DNA of 64,000 bases from Rheum nobile (taxonomy: Eukaryota > Streptophyta > Magnoliopsida > Caryophyllales > Polygonaceae). Shown here piece after piece: positions 19,279-30,309 of the stretch. A program made the translations under genes and the position numbers. The first letter of the stretch is position 1. Every line of letters begins with the position of its first letter. The stretch spans positions 2,976,001 through 3,040,000 of the forward strand of contig WOAB01000124.1 in the NCBI GenBank assembly GCA_027886185.1, written 5' to 3'. The notes under the pieces were generated by a model. It worked only from the letters and a program-made list of their open reading frames with translations. It did no database searches and was not told the DNA's origin.

Positions 19279-22200
19279 ATGGTTCTTGAGAACAAGGCTG
19301 AGGTTACAATCGTTTGTGTACCTACTGTGGTAAGAATGGTCATTACAACACTGATTGTGCTAAGAAAAGAAACTTTAAAAAGGAGAAAAGTACTCATTAC
19401 CATGAAAGGAACCAGTTCCCTGGTTATTCACATACTCGCAATGCTAATCCTCCCAGTAAAGCCAAGCTTCGCTGGGTTCAGAAATCTTAGTTCCCTTATG
19501 TGCAGAAAGAAGAGAGGCAACCTCAACTATGGTACATCAACAGTGGTTGCTCATGCCATATGACTGGAAGAAGAAATCAAATGACCTCTCTTCAACCTCT
19601 CCAAGGAGGGAACATATCATTTGGAGACAAAAGCAAAGGGAAAATCTGTGGAATAGGAACTGTGAAACTCAATGATCACATTCAGGTAAACAAAGTTCAC
19701 CTTGTTGATAATCTTGGTTTTGACCTAATAAGTGTGTCACAGCTGTGTGATCAAGGAGACAATGAAGTTAGATTCAGATCAAACGAATGTTCAGTCCTTG
19801 ACTCCTTGGGACAAATCATCCTAAAAGGGAAAAGATTCAACAATGTCTACATAATTGATCCATCATTTGTTCCCAAGGAGAAACATTGTCTCTCAACTGT
19901 GAATGACCAAGCTGATTTATGGCATCAACGCCTCGGTCATGCTAGCACCAAGCTGATTCAAAAGCTACACTCAAAGGAGCTAGTCAGAGGGCTGCCAAAG
20001 CTAAGTGGCACATCTAAGGAACTGTGCTCTGACTGTGTAAAAGGGAAACAGGCTCGTAGTTCCTTCAAGTCCAAAAACATGGTAAGCACCTCAAGGCCTC
20101 TTGAACTCATCCACATGGATCTGTGTGGACCCATGAGAGTTCAGAGCCTAGGAGGGAACATGTATATCTTTGTTCTTGTCGATGACTTCTCTCGCTTTAC
20201 TTGGACCATCTTTATTAAATCTAAGAGTGAAGTTATTGACCGCTTTAAAGATCTGGTTCCCTTGTTAGAAAAATCTCTTGATTGTTCACTCAATGCTATT
20301 CGGTCTGACCATGGTACCGAATTCGAAAATGGATAATTTCTAACCTTTTGCAGTGAGCATGGAATTGATCACAACTTCTCTGCACCATACACTCCTCAAC
20401 AAAATGGAGTAGTGGAAAGGAAGAACAGAACTTTGGAAGACATGGCTCGGACTATGCTGATCTCAAGTGGACTCTCTCAATCATTTTGGGCTGAGGCGAT
20501 CAACACAGCTTGCTACATCATCAATCGAGCCATGCTTCGCCCAATCACAGAGAAGACACCCTATGAACTCCTAAGAGGAAGAATTCCCAACATCTCACAT
20601 CTGAGGGTGTTCGGATGCAAGTGCTTTGTGCACAACAATGGGAAGGACAATCTTGGCAAATTCGACCCAAGAAGTGATGAAGAAATCTTCATTGGATACG
20701 CCTCGGGTAGCAAGGCATACAAAGTCTTCAACAAAAGGACTAAAAAGGTAGAAGAAAGTGTTCATGTTATTTTTAATGAAAAATCACTTGGAAAGATTGT
20801 GCAGAACACCACCAATTCCTTTGAAGACCCATTTCCCAAGTCATATCAAGAAGATCCCGATGAAGATGTCACTCCACCCAGTTCCTGTCCTGCTGCTCGG
20901 AATCCTCCAATGGCTCTTCCACCAATTCCCATGGATAATGAACAACAATCCATCTATGGGAACCATGAACATGACGACAACATCTGTGGAGACTTCAATG
21001 ATTCGTCCTCTCACATGATTTTCAATGGAGAATGTGATCCCAACCAGGAAGCTGAATGCTCAACTCAAAATGTCTCCACATCAAATGCTCTAGCTCCCAA
21101 CAGAGAAAGAAGAATCATCAAGCCTCTAGTCAGGTTCGAACATCTCACCTTCTTTGCCTTCAATGCCTTTCTATCTATTGTGAAACCAAAGAACATAGGT
21201 GAGACACTAAAGGATATAGACTGGATCCAAGCTATACAAGAAGAGCTCCATCAGTTTGAAAGGAACAAAGTGTGGTATCTAGTTCCCCGCCCCAAGGATA
21301 AGCACATCATAGAAACTAGATGGGTTTTCAGAAACAAGCTAGATGATACATGAGCGGTGATAAGGAACAAAGCAAGACTTGTTGCTCAAGGATACAATCA
21401 ACAAGAATGCATTGACTATGATGAAACCTATGCTCCAGTGGCAAGGATTGAAGCAATAAGGTTGTTGATTGCTTTCGCATCACACAAAGGGTTCAAGTTG
21501 TTCCGAATGGATGTAAAGACGGTCTTCCTAAATGGAATTCTTCAAGAAGAAGTCTATGTCAAGCAACCACCTGGTTTTGAAGATGATGATCATCCAGACC
21601 ATGTCTACTTCTTAGACAAAGCACTGTACGGCCTCAAGCAAGCTCCCAGAGCTTGGTATGATCGACTTGCCCAGTTCCTACTCTCAAATGGCTACAGGCA
21701 TGGAGTTATTGACAAAACTCTCTTCATCCTAGAAGAAAAAGGTAATATCTTAGTGGTTCAAATTTATGTAGATGATATTATTTTTGGTTCCACTGACATG
21801 TCCCTTGTAGACAAGTTCAAAGACTTGATGAACAGTGAATTCGAAATGAGCTTAATTGGGGAACTCACTTTCTTCCTCGGATTGCAAATCACTCAAAAGA
21901 AAGATGGCATACAAATTCACCAACAAAAGTATGTTAGGGAACTACTGAAAAAGTTCAAAATGGATTCATGCAAGCCTCTCTCAACTCCTATCTCCACCAT
22001 TGCTCATTTGGACAAGGATCATTCGAGTCCTCTTGTGGAAGAGAAACTCTATAAAGGTATGATAGGTTCTCTCATGTATCTAACCGCTAGTCGCCCAGAC
22101 ATTGTGTTTGCTATTGGCTTGTGTGCTAGGTTTCAATCATGTCCAAGAGAAACACACTTAGCTGTTGTGAAGAGGATACTCCGGTATCTCAAGAGAACTG

Positions 22201-22712
22201 ATTCACTCTGCATTTGGTACCCCAAAGAGTGTCCCTTTGAGCTGATAGGTTTCACCAATGCTGATTATACTGGATACTTGGTGGATAGGAAGAGTACCTC
22301 TGGAATGGCACAGTTCCTAGGCCCTTGCCTTGTGTCATGGGGCTCAAAGAAACAAGTCTCAGTCTCTCTCTCCACCACAGAATCCGAGTACATCGCTGCT
22401 GCCTCCTGTTGTTCCCAACTTCTCTGGCTAAAGCAACAACTCGTGGACTTTGGTATGTCTTATGGTCCCTTCTCTATTCTTTGTGATAACACGAGTGCTA
22501 TAAATATTTCAAAGAATCTTGTGCATCACACTAGGACCAAGCATATAGATATAAGACATCATTTTCTTAGAGATCATGTTGAGAAAAGAAACATCATTAT
22601 GAAATTTTGTAGAACTGAAGATCAGGTTACAGATATATTCACCAAAGCCTTGAATAGAGTTCCCTTCGAGAACCTTAGATTGGAAATGAGAATGATTCCT
22701 ATAACCCAGTAG
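19279..22712 (+). pseudogene. Copia-1' pol: protease, integrase, RT, RNase H
   Basis: Protease motif WYINSGCSCHMTG, with Asn codon 19539-19541 in place of the catalytic Asp. Integrase zinc region HQRLGHAS...CSDC (about 19920-20035). DDE residues in MDLCGP (about 20115), SDHGTEF (about 20305) and NGVVERKN (about 20405). RT from about 21240 with YVDD near 21767. RNase H with ADYTGYLVDRKSTSG near 22260 and STTESEYIAAASC near 22370. Only two stops break the integrase-to-RNase H part, TAA 20334-20336 and TGA 21351-21353, both also in Copia-1. From 21357 on, 451 codons are open. The RNase H motif has TNAD where SDAD is usual. Confidence 0.9.
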
Positions 22713-24230
22713 TGACCTTAGTTTAAAGGCTTTTTTCCAGTTCCCTTGATTGACTAGTTTAAGATTTTTCACTTGTTGAGTCTTGATATCTATGTGTTAT
22801 ATTTTTTGCTACAAACCCTCTTTTCCATAATGGTTTCTTAAAAAGGCTTAGATAAATTTTTCTAGTTCGTATCTTTTGGTCTTCATTATTCTTTCAACTC
22901 TGTCTTTGTTCAAGTTTCTTTGTTGGCCCAAAAGTCACAATCTGATCATATTCTAACCCAACAATACAAGCCGGACTGATGATTGTGTACTATGACCCTC
23001 ACTTGCCTCATTACACAATCTATTTCCCTATGATCCTCGTCTTTACCCTCTCTGGGAATTAGTGTGTGATGCGATAAATGGCCTTCCCCGATTTATTTAA
23101 TGGGAACGTACTTTCTGGTCCTATGTTTTAAAACCCACATCAAAGGTTCCCATATATCCCTCTAGCACACTGAAAATATCGCCAAAAAGGAACTAGGATG
23201 GGCTACCCCTTAAACGGCTAGTAAGAGAATTGCTCCTCCCAAGACAGTATTTATGGCAAATCTCACAGCGTCAGAGACGTCTTCTCAGCCTTGAACAGTT
23301 GCCATTTTGAGCATCTAATCTTTGAATTTGTGACCGTTGCAAAGGCGCAAAAGCTTCAAGAAAATTAGTCGTTTCAACTCTTCAGAGTTCCCAGAAATAT
23401 CTCCAACGGCTTGATTCTCAACGGCTCCAAAACTACTCAAGGGTTATTTAAGGTTTCCTGTTTGATTGAGCCGAGCACTCTGTTCTCTCACGCCTTCTCT
23501 CAAATCTCATGTTCACCCGTCTCTCTCAAAACACAAAGCTCCTCAAATGGCCAAGAAAAACTTCAATCTTAACCTTGCTCAATTGGAGGTAATTTGGCCG
23601 ATAAGATGACAACAGGCCAAGATGAAGGAACTGCATAAAAGAAGAAAACTGAAGAGGAGGCCACTACGCTGCCATAGGAACGTCTCTCCTAGTTCCCAGT
23701 GCTATAACATCACAGTGTGTTAGTAGTTCCCTAGGGTCCTACTCCCCTCTTCTATCCTTAATTTGTCTAATGTCAAGTTGGTTGTGCTCTTTTGTTTCTC
23801 TTTCCACTATGCATCTCTGGGCAATATTCTTGACTTTAATGATTAATGAACTCTTATGGTAATGTTTCTAATGCATCATTTGTCTTTGCCTTAAGTTTCT
23901 ATTATGGTCACTGTCATGGGTTTAACGCAAATTGTTTATTTCACATTGATATCCTATACTTGATAAGTAACTTGATCTTTTCGATGATGTCAAAAGGGGG
24001 AAGAATGGATAGGAACCTTGAATTATTGGAACTACTGGACTTATAGGAACTCTGAACTCATTCTACTTCTAAAGGGGAACTTGAATAACTTAGCTCATTT
24101 GCTTAGGGGGAATTTGCAACTATTGAATGTTCTATCAATATTTTTTAAAGTTGAAAAACCCTTAGCTCAACTGTTCTCATGAATTTCATGTTCCTATTAT
24201 ACTGGCAGGTTCCTTATATTTGTCATCATC
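22713..24230 (+). other. Long non-pol 3' region of Copia-1'
   Basis: The counterpart of 1601-3119. It contains the 20-codon frame at 23547-23609 and, near the LTR, several purine runs (about 23993, 24073, 24104) before the terminal tract. There is no long open frame. Confidence 0.6.
23547..23609 (+). pseudogene. Remnant start of a 3' extra gene in Copia-1'
   Basis: MAKKNFNLNLAQLEV then a stop after 20 codons, matching the minus-strand copy at 2221-2283. A CT-rich leader (CTCTCACGCCTTCTCTC) precedes the ATG, and GGGTTATTTAAGG lies about 105 bases upstream. It is read as the surviving 5' end of a lost gene. Confidence 0.45.
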
Positions 24231-24244
24231 AAAAAGGGGGAAAT
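24231..24244 (+). promoter_or_regulatory. Polypurine tract of Copia-1'
   Basis: AAAAAGGGGGAAAT directly before the 3' LTR, preceded by GTCATCATC. Confidence 0.85.
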
Positions 24245-25358
24245 TGTTAGGAAACGGAACTCTGGAACTTCGGTTCCCCTGAGAGTTCATTTCCTCAGTT
24301 TTTCTACTTTTGAAGATGACAAATATTTTGATACTAATGTTTTATCTCAAAGATGTGTTTAGAGGAACCGCAGGACAATTGTTGGAACCATGGAAGCCAA
24401 ACAAGATAAAGAAACCAAACAAGCAAGCCAAAGGAACCCAGGTGTGCCCAGAAATGCAACACGTGACTTTGCTTTTTCCGAGAAATCTGGGAACACTAAA
24501 CCTCGGACAAAAGGAAGTGAAAGCGACTTGAGAGAAGCTTCCAAAATCCTGCCACCATCCAAGAGCAAAACAACAAGACACCTAGAACGCCGAACCTCGG
24601 ACAGAGAAAGGTGAAAGCGACAGGACATGGAACTTGTCGTTGTCCAGAAGTCAGTTCCCAAGCGCCCAGAGTGTCGAACCTCGGACAAAGGAAGCTGGAG
24701 AATGACTTGGCTGAAGAGGTTGACTAACCTAGAAGGATTCTGAGCTGCCTAGGTTGTTTGCACATGCCAAGAACAACGTGGACCAAGGAGAACCACTTAT
24801 CCTAGGACAAGCTCAATCTGTGGGAACCCAGAGAAGATTAAGCTGCGAAGAATCCTCTATAAAAGGAAGACTAACTCAAGGGTTATCTTCAAGCACTGAA
24901 ATACGACTCACACACATTAGCAAATATCCAGTGTGAACCTTCAAACAAGATTATCAAAGCAAACCGAGATCAAGAGGAACCAGTCAAAGAATAGAAGAGC
25001 TGAGTGCTAAGCTCCTGTGACTGTAAGTGATAGTTCCTAGGTGCGAAGGTCTATTTCTTGGATTGATTATTGATTGTGTTCAGTTATCTAGGATTGCCTA
25101 ACTGTGTGTAAGGCAAAGAAACTGTGTGTTTGTTCCTAGGATAAGCTGTAACCAAAAGAGATAAGAAATCAAGAAGTAGACCTTGAAATCCTTTCGAAAG
25201 AAAGGTAGTGGTTTTTATCCTGGATTGCTAGTTGGCAATCAAAGGTTTCCACTATAAGGAACTTGTCATTTGTTTGATTGTTTATTTCCGCTGCGAAGGG
25301 AACTTAGAATCGATATTCTGAGTTCCTTAAGTTATTATCTAACAATCACGATCCTACA
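24245..25358 (+). repeat. Copia-1' 3' LTR (subtype B)
   Basis: 1114 bp, TGTTAGGAAACGG to ATCCTACA, the only full-length LTR of this element. TATA box at 24858-24864. It matches the Copia-1 5' LTR (8424-9202 plus 16294-16602) at the positions that separate the two LTR subtypes. Confidence 0.93.
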
Positions 25359-25525
25359 CTTTATCTTGTTTGGCTTCCATGGTTCCAACAACTGTCCTGC
25401 GGTTCCTCTAAACACATATTTGAGATAAAACATTAGTATCAAAATATTTGTCATCTTCAAAAGTAGAAAAACTGAGGAAATGAACTCTCAGGGGAACCGA
25501 AGTTCCAAAGTTCCGTTTCCTAACA
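25359..25525 (-). repeat. Inverted LTR fragment at the right edge of the complex
   Basis: 167 bp of the same LTR family in minus orientation, from CTTTATCTTG to the terminal TTTCCTAACA, stuck directly onto the end of the plus-strand LTR. It repeats part of 16465-16602. It ends in the true LTR terminus and meets a Gypsy LTR at 25526, so it marks the outer edge of a minus-strand insertion. Confidence 0.85.
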
Positions 25526-26330
25526 GTAAGTCTTCTTTCCAATCTGGATTCGCATTGTGCGGTGAGGTTGGTCGTTGACCCAAATGATCAAGTCATTTTT
25601 AAACGCTTGTATGAAAACTATAACGTTCCCAAACATTTGTCATACTTTCCCATAAGACTCAATCTTTTGGAGTTTTCTCTTCATACATTTCCCATAAGAC
25701 TCAATTCCTTTGGAGTCTTCTTTTCAGTACATGTCTAAACTTTAATCATTTCGTGAAAGTTCCGGGTTATGTATCGTTCATTCGGTTGTTATTCGAGGAA
25801 CAATGATAGTAAACGGTTACGATCACTAGAACCATTCTGTTTTCACCCTTGCATAGTCTTTTATTAGACTAACCAACCGGGTTTTATTCCTTGTATGGTT
25901 GGTTGGTGTCATCCGTCCTATACGGCACATCAGTGGTTGGTTCCCGGAGTCTTGAAGTAACCAGTTGAAGAAGAGGCTTGCAGTTGCAGATTTAAGTGTC
26001 GGTATTTCAAGGTCGTTAAGTATTAATTTAATATATATTTTTATAACCTAGTCATGTAATAGGTTTATTCGTAAAGTCTTCTGCTGTGTAATTTAAAAGT
26101 CTTCCGCTGTAATTTCACTCTGTTGTAAATTTGTCACTTCTCATTTTACGAGAAGTCTGTTAATAAAAGGTTGAGTTTTATTTAAATATATCTTCCGTTG
26201 TTTAAACCCTTCGTTATTTAATATGTTTATTTAAGATTAATTGTTTCGATTAAAGCCTAGGGTGACATCGGACAGTAACGTTTGAGGTCACTGGCGTGTG
26301 ACACTACCGACGTAAGTCGGGGGCGTTACA
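25526..26330 (+). repeat. Partial Ty3/Gypsy LTR
   Basis: The right part of an LTR related to the one at 59355-61709: both share the CTAACCAACCG block, the GTTGGTGTCATCCGT type block, GACTTCCGCTGT-like repeats, and the end GGGGGCGTTACA. No primer site follows; the next sequence is an RNase H fragment. So this is a solo or 3' LTR whose left part was cut by the Copia complex. Confidence 0.8.
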
Positions 26331-26722
26331 GGGGCTCCTTGGGACAACTTCTTTTTGTTGCGGGCACCTGTGTTCTGGGTACTGGCTATGCGTTGCTGGC
26401 TGAAGCATTGTCTTGTCGATGGGGCCTCCAGGTCGCGCTTTGATTGGGTTTCACTAAGCTGATTGTTGAGACGGACTCTTTGGGGTTGTTTTGTAGGCTG
26501 CATGATGGACGTATGGGTCCTTCTTATGTAGACTCGGTGGTTGCTGATATTTTAGCACTTTGTGATTCTTGTCATAGTGTGTCTTTTTCTTTTGTGCGGC
26601 GCAACGGTCATATGGTCGCGCACTTAGCCGATAGATTAGTTATCTATCCTGGTAGTGAAATCGTGTATTTGTGTAATTTTCCTCAAGGCATTATAGACCT
26701 TGCGGATATTGATATGATATAA
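26331..26722 (+). pseudogene. LINE-type RNase H domain fragment
   Basis: The reading is ALLAEALSCRWGLQ, then a frameshift near 26436-26444, then GFTKLIVETDSLGLFCRL...SFSFVRRNGHMVAHLADR to a TAA at 26720-26722. The ETDS and RRNGHMVAHLAD motifs are those of the RNase H (RVT_3 type) at the 3' end of plant LINE ORF2, also found in some plant genes. The upstream part is missing because the Gypsy LTR is inserted. An A-rich run follows at about 26742-26752. Confidence 0.65.
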
Positions 26723-27160
26723 TATACACCGATTTTCTTTTAAAAAAAAAAGGTATAGTGGAATACCTACATCCATTATTTAAAATTGTAATATATGAAA
26801 AATCATCTATACTAGGAGATTTTTATTAGGATTTTTTTACAAGATCGTTCGGATTTATTTTCAAAACATGACCTAACCCCTGATTGAATTGGGTAGCAAA
26901 TTGCTATATAGAACTTGTTCAATTATTATTCTTACAATGCGAAAGGATGACTAAACGATGGACGACTTTGTTTAAGTCAGGCCTTGTTTAATCAAGTGTT
27001 TATAAACACTTTATTTATAAAAATATTCTAATTGAACATGGTACAAATTTTCGTATCTTATAAATTTCAAACTTCAAAAATTACTTTTTAAAAAAAACAT
27101 ATTTTAAATAAAAAAAAAGGTGTTTATAACCTTCTTTAACAAACAAACCCTAATCCTTTT
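26723..27160 (+). other. AT-rich intergenic DNA
   Basis: No open frame or RNA gene seen. Short inverted stretches around TGTTTATAA at about 26999 and 27121 hint at an old hAT-like MITE (roughly 26975-27150), but no convincing target duplication was found. Confidence 0.4.
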
Positions 27161-27169
27161 TAAAATCTA

Positions 27170-28377
27170 GGGTTAATTATCGGAAACCATCCGTACAATA
27201 GGCCATATTGTCAGAAATCACCCGGATAACGACTATTTATCGTAAACCACCCGTATATCCATCTCCGTCCAACACGTATCACTCTACCCCACTCTTCGTC
27301 CATTAGATCGTTAACGTAATTACAGATTTAAGCCGAACTTTTTATTTTGATTCAATTTCTCCACAATTTCAAAACTTGGATAAAAATTGTAATTAAGCTA
27401 AAAATTATTAGAATAGAATTATTAAAATAATTAAGTTTGGGAAAGTTTGGATAATTTTTTGTAATTTTTCAAGAATTATGCAAGGGCATTTTTACCCCAA
27501 CTTGGAAAGTTGGGGCCAAAATGCAATTAAGCCAAAAGTGAGGGGCCCCGACTGGCACTATTCATCAGCTTCTTCCTCCAGCCAGTTGTGAGCTCCTCAA
27601 GCTCTCCAATGGCGGTTTTCCGCCGAATTCGAGCTCGAATTCGACAATTAACCATTGGGACTTTCCTTCTGGGGCAAATACGATCTCATCCCGGGTTTAT
27701 TCTTCCCGATTTCACAGAGATTTCGGCATCCAATTTCATCCTTAAAGCCCCAAACCCTAGAAATATTGTCGTGACTATTCTTCGTCAAATTCCACCCACC
27801 ACCAACCCCACCTCTGAAATTGCCGCCACCACTAGCACCACCCTTAATCCCTCTTCAAAATACTCTTGTCCCCGACTTCGGATATGCTCCGACGTGCCCC
27901 AATTTGCCCAGTTTCCGGCCGGTGCCAACCCTCAGATTTTCTTTCCTTCTGGGGCAAATACGATCTCGTCCCGGGTTTATTCTTCCCGATTTCACAGAGA
28001 TATGACGCGTCTGGATCTTATCTAAAAGTCCCAATGGTTAATTGTCGAATTCGAGCTCAAATTTGGTCTGAATCCGCCATTGATGGAGCTCGGCCGAGCT
28101 TGCGCGTGAGGATGGCTTGGCTGGAGGTTGAAGATGACACTATTTTTGGATTAATTATATTTTTTACCCAAGTTTTGAAATTATGGAGAAATTGAATGAA
28201 AATAAAAAATTCGGCTTAAATCTGTAATTACGTTAACGATCTAATGGACAGAGAGTGGGGTAGGGTGGTACGTGTTGGACGGAGATGGATATACGGGTGG
28301 TTTACGGTAAATAGTCGTTATCCGGGTGGTTTCTGGCAATATGGCCTATTGTACGGGTGGTTTCCGATAATTAACCC
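27170..28377. mobile_element. MULE, non-autonomous, 1208 bp
   Basis: Terminal inverted repeats of about 215 bp (27170-27385 and 28162-28377) begin GGGTTAATTATCGGAAACC and are flanked by perfect 9-bp target duplications TAAAATCTA (27161-27169, 28378-28386). Nine-base duplications and long TIRs are typical of Mutator-like elements. The inside has a 145-codon frame (27588-28025) with no recognised product, a 60-base direct repeat (about 27660 and 27942) and a second inverted pair (about 27625-27662 versus 28026-28063). It has no transposase. The less AT-rich interior could be captured host sequence. Confidence 0.85.
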
Positions 28378-28386
28378 TAAAATCTA

Positions 28387-28789
28387 TAAGTATTCCTGGA
28401 CAAAAAAAAAACTATAGGTATTTATACATTTTCCTTAATTGCACGTAGGGTTGTGGATTTGTGCATCTTTTAACATCATTGTTGTTTAAATCGTAAAAGA
28501 GTATAAAAACAATATTTATAATTTAATTATTGTGGTCTATTTCAGTCCAATTTTTCATGTTTGTACTAACCAGAATCCAAAATTTTAAAGACCGTAGATC
28601 AGATCGTCAGGTCCGGCTGCATCTGAAAAGACGGCGAGTTAGATAAATGATCATTTGACAAACCTTTTTTTTAACTAATGGACCCTTAGTAAAAATGGAC
28701 TCCTCTCCCTAAACCCTACTCCCTATCCATTAAACCCTAAACCCCAAAAAACAATATTTTAGATAGAGAAAAAACAAAGAAGAGGGAGA
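28387..28789. other. Intergenic DNA with telomere-like motifs
   Basis: Between two MULEs. No gene seen. Near 28708-28745 there are four CCCTAAA-type units (telo-box like) in an imperfect row. Confidence 0.4.
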
Positions 28790-30309
28790 AAAAAATAACG
28801 GAAATTTCGCCTGATACCCTCGAGGTATTGCGTAATTCGCGAAATACCCATAAGTTTGTACATTTTCCCGTGGTACCCTTGAGGTATCGTTAAAAATTGC
28901 CAAATACTCTTCCGTTTTACCAACGTTATCAAAACGTTAAATTATTTTTTTTTAAAAAAAAACAGAAATCCTTCATTTTCCTCCAGCTGTGTGGCTGGTA
29001 CTTGAGAACCCAAATCGATTCCTAGCCTTCTCGAACCCCGGCAGTGCTCGGTTCTCGCCCCTCAGAGAACGCAACCCTTCCTTCTCCTCGAGCGGTGGCT
29101 GGTGGTTGGGCTGTCTTGGCGGTGGTCGGTTGTCTCGACCGAGCGCAAAAAACGCCATTGGAGAGGAGCTCGACGGAGGTTGTGGACGACAAGTCGGACG
29201 ACGGAGGCAACACTGGCGCCGGCGGTTGTGGACGACAAGTCGGACGACAGAGGCAACACCGGCAGGTTCAGGTAAGATCCTACGACGGGGATGAATTTAG
29301 GTTTCAAATATGAAATTGGGGATAAAATTAGGGTTTAAGTTTGAAATTGAATTGAAATTGGGGATAAAATTAGAGTTTAAGTTAAATTGAAATTAAGGGC
29401 CATTAATAATTGGCAATTGAACCCAGGCTAGATAGGGATATTCTTTCGGAGAATGACGATGTTGAACTATATTGAAATTGGCCATATGTTGAAGGCTGAA
29501 AAAATTGTAATTGTCGGAAGGGAGAAAACTGTAATGAGACTCTTGCTATTTACTTGTTTTTTTTTAGCATTTGGATATGTTACTTTGTATAAGCTTAATT
29601 AGCTAAGAGGTCGTGTTGTCCGAAAATTGTAAGTGTTGTTTTAGCATTTGGATATATACATTTGGTCTTGTGAGGTGGTTTTATGCATTAAATTGCTCTT
29701 TTGGCTGAAGTTGTTCTCCTGAAATTGTTCTTTTGACTGAAGTTGTTCTCCTGATTCATACTTCTTGGAAATTCATGAAATGAGTACCCATGGGTCCAGG
29801 ATGAGAAGGATATTGATATTCTTGCAATGACGTTATTGTAAGCTTAATTAGCTAATGAGTACCCATATCTTGTACAATGACGTTATTGTAAGCTGACCAA
29901 CTTGCATAGATGGCAGCATGACCATTTGGGTGAAAGAATTCATGGGGGGCCTTCTTAACGACCCTTGTTTGTGCTTTGTCCTGCTGGGGATTGTTATCTT
30001 GGGAACGTTATTGATTCATTTATGTAGCCATACTTCTAGAAAAGAAATGCAATATAACTGATACAAATTAGTAAACTCTATTGAGTATAGAGCATGCATC
30101 ATAGAGCAAGACATTAGCAAGAATTACCATATCATACTTTCCTCCTGCATTGATTCAAATGGCAATTACAAAAGTGCTAACCATTAGCAATAATTAACCT
30201 GTCTATTTTCTTTCAACAAAAGTGCTAACCATTAGCAATAATTCAAAAGTGCTAACATTAGGAGTAATTCAAAGGGGTAAAAAAAGTTTCATAATTAGCT
30301 AAAATAACA

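Larger units (their letters stand above)
16603..25358 (+). mobile_element. Copia-1', plus-strand copy of the Copia-1 family
   Basis: The same family as Copia-1 in opposite orientation: truncated 5' LTR 16603-17588, primer site 17591-17602, gag from 17639, pol to 22712, noncoding 3' region, polypurine tract 24231-24244, 3' LTR 24245-25358. Gag has several private stops and a deletion of a few hundred bases near 19270 compared with Copia-1, while RT and RNase H are a long open frame. The 5' LTR is subtype A and the 3' LTR subtype B. The element lacks the first 120 or so bases of its 5' LTR. Confidence 0.9.

Noticed and set aside
27588..28195. Host gene within the 1.2-kb MULE
   Set aside because: The frame shows direct and inverted repeats and no known domain, so it is treated as element interior, possibly captured sequence.
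29044..29313. Open frames in the MULE inverted repeats (also 31644-31913)
   Set aside because: Both arms mirror each other in overlapping frames with Arg/Thr-rich low-complexity products; there is no sign of a real protein.
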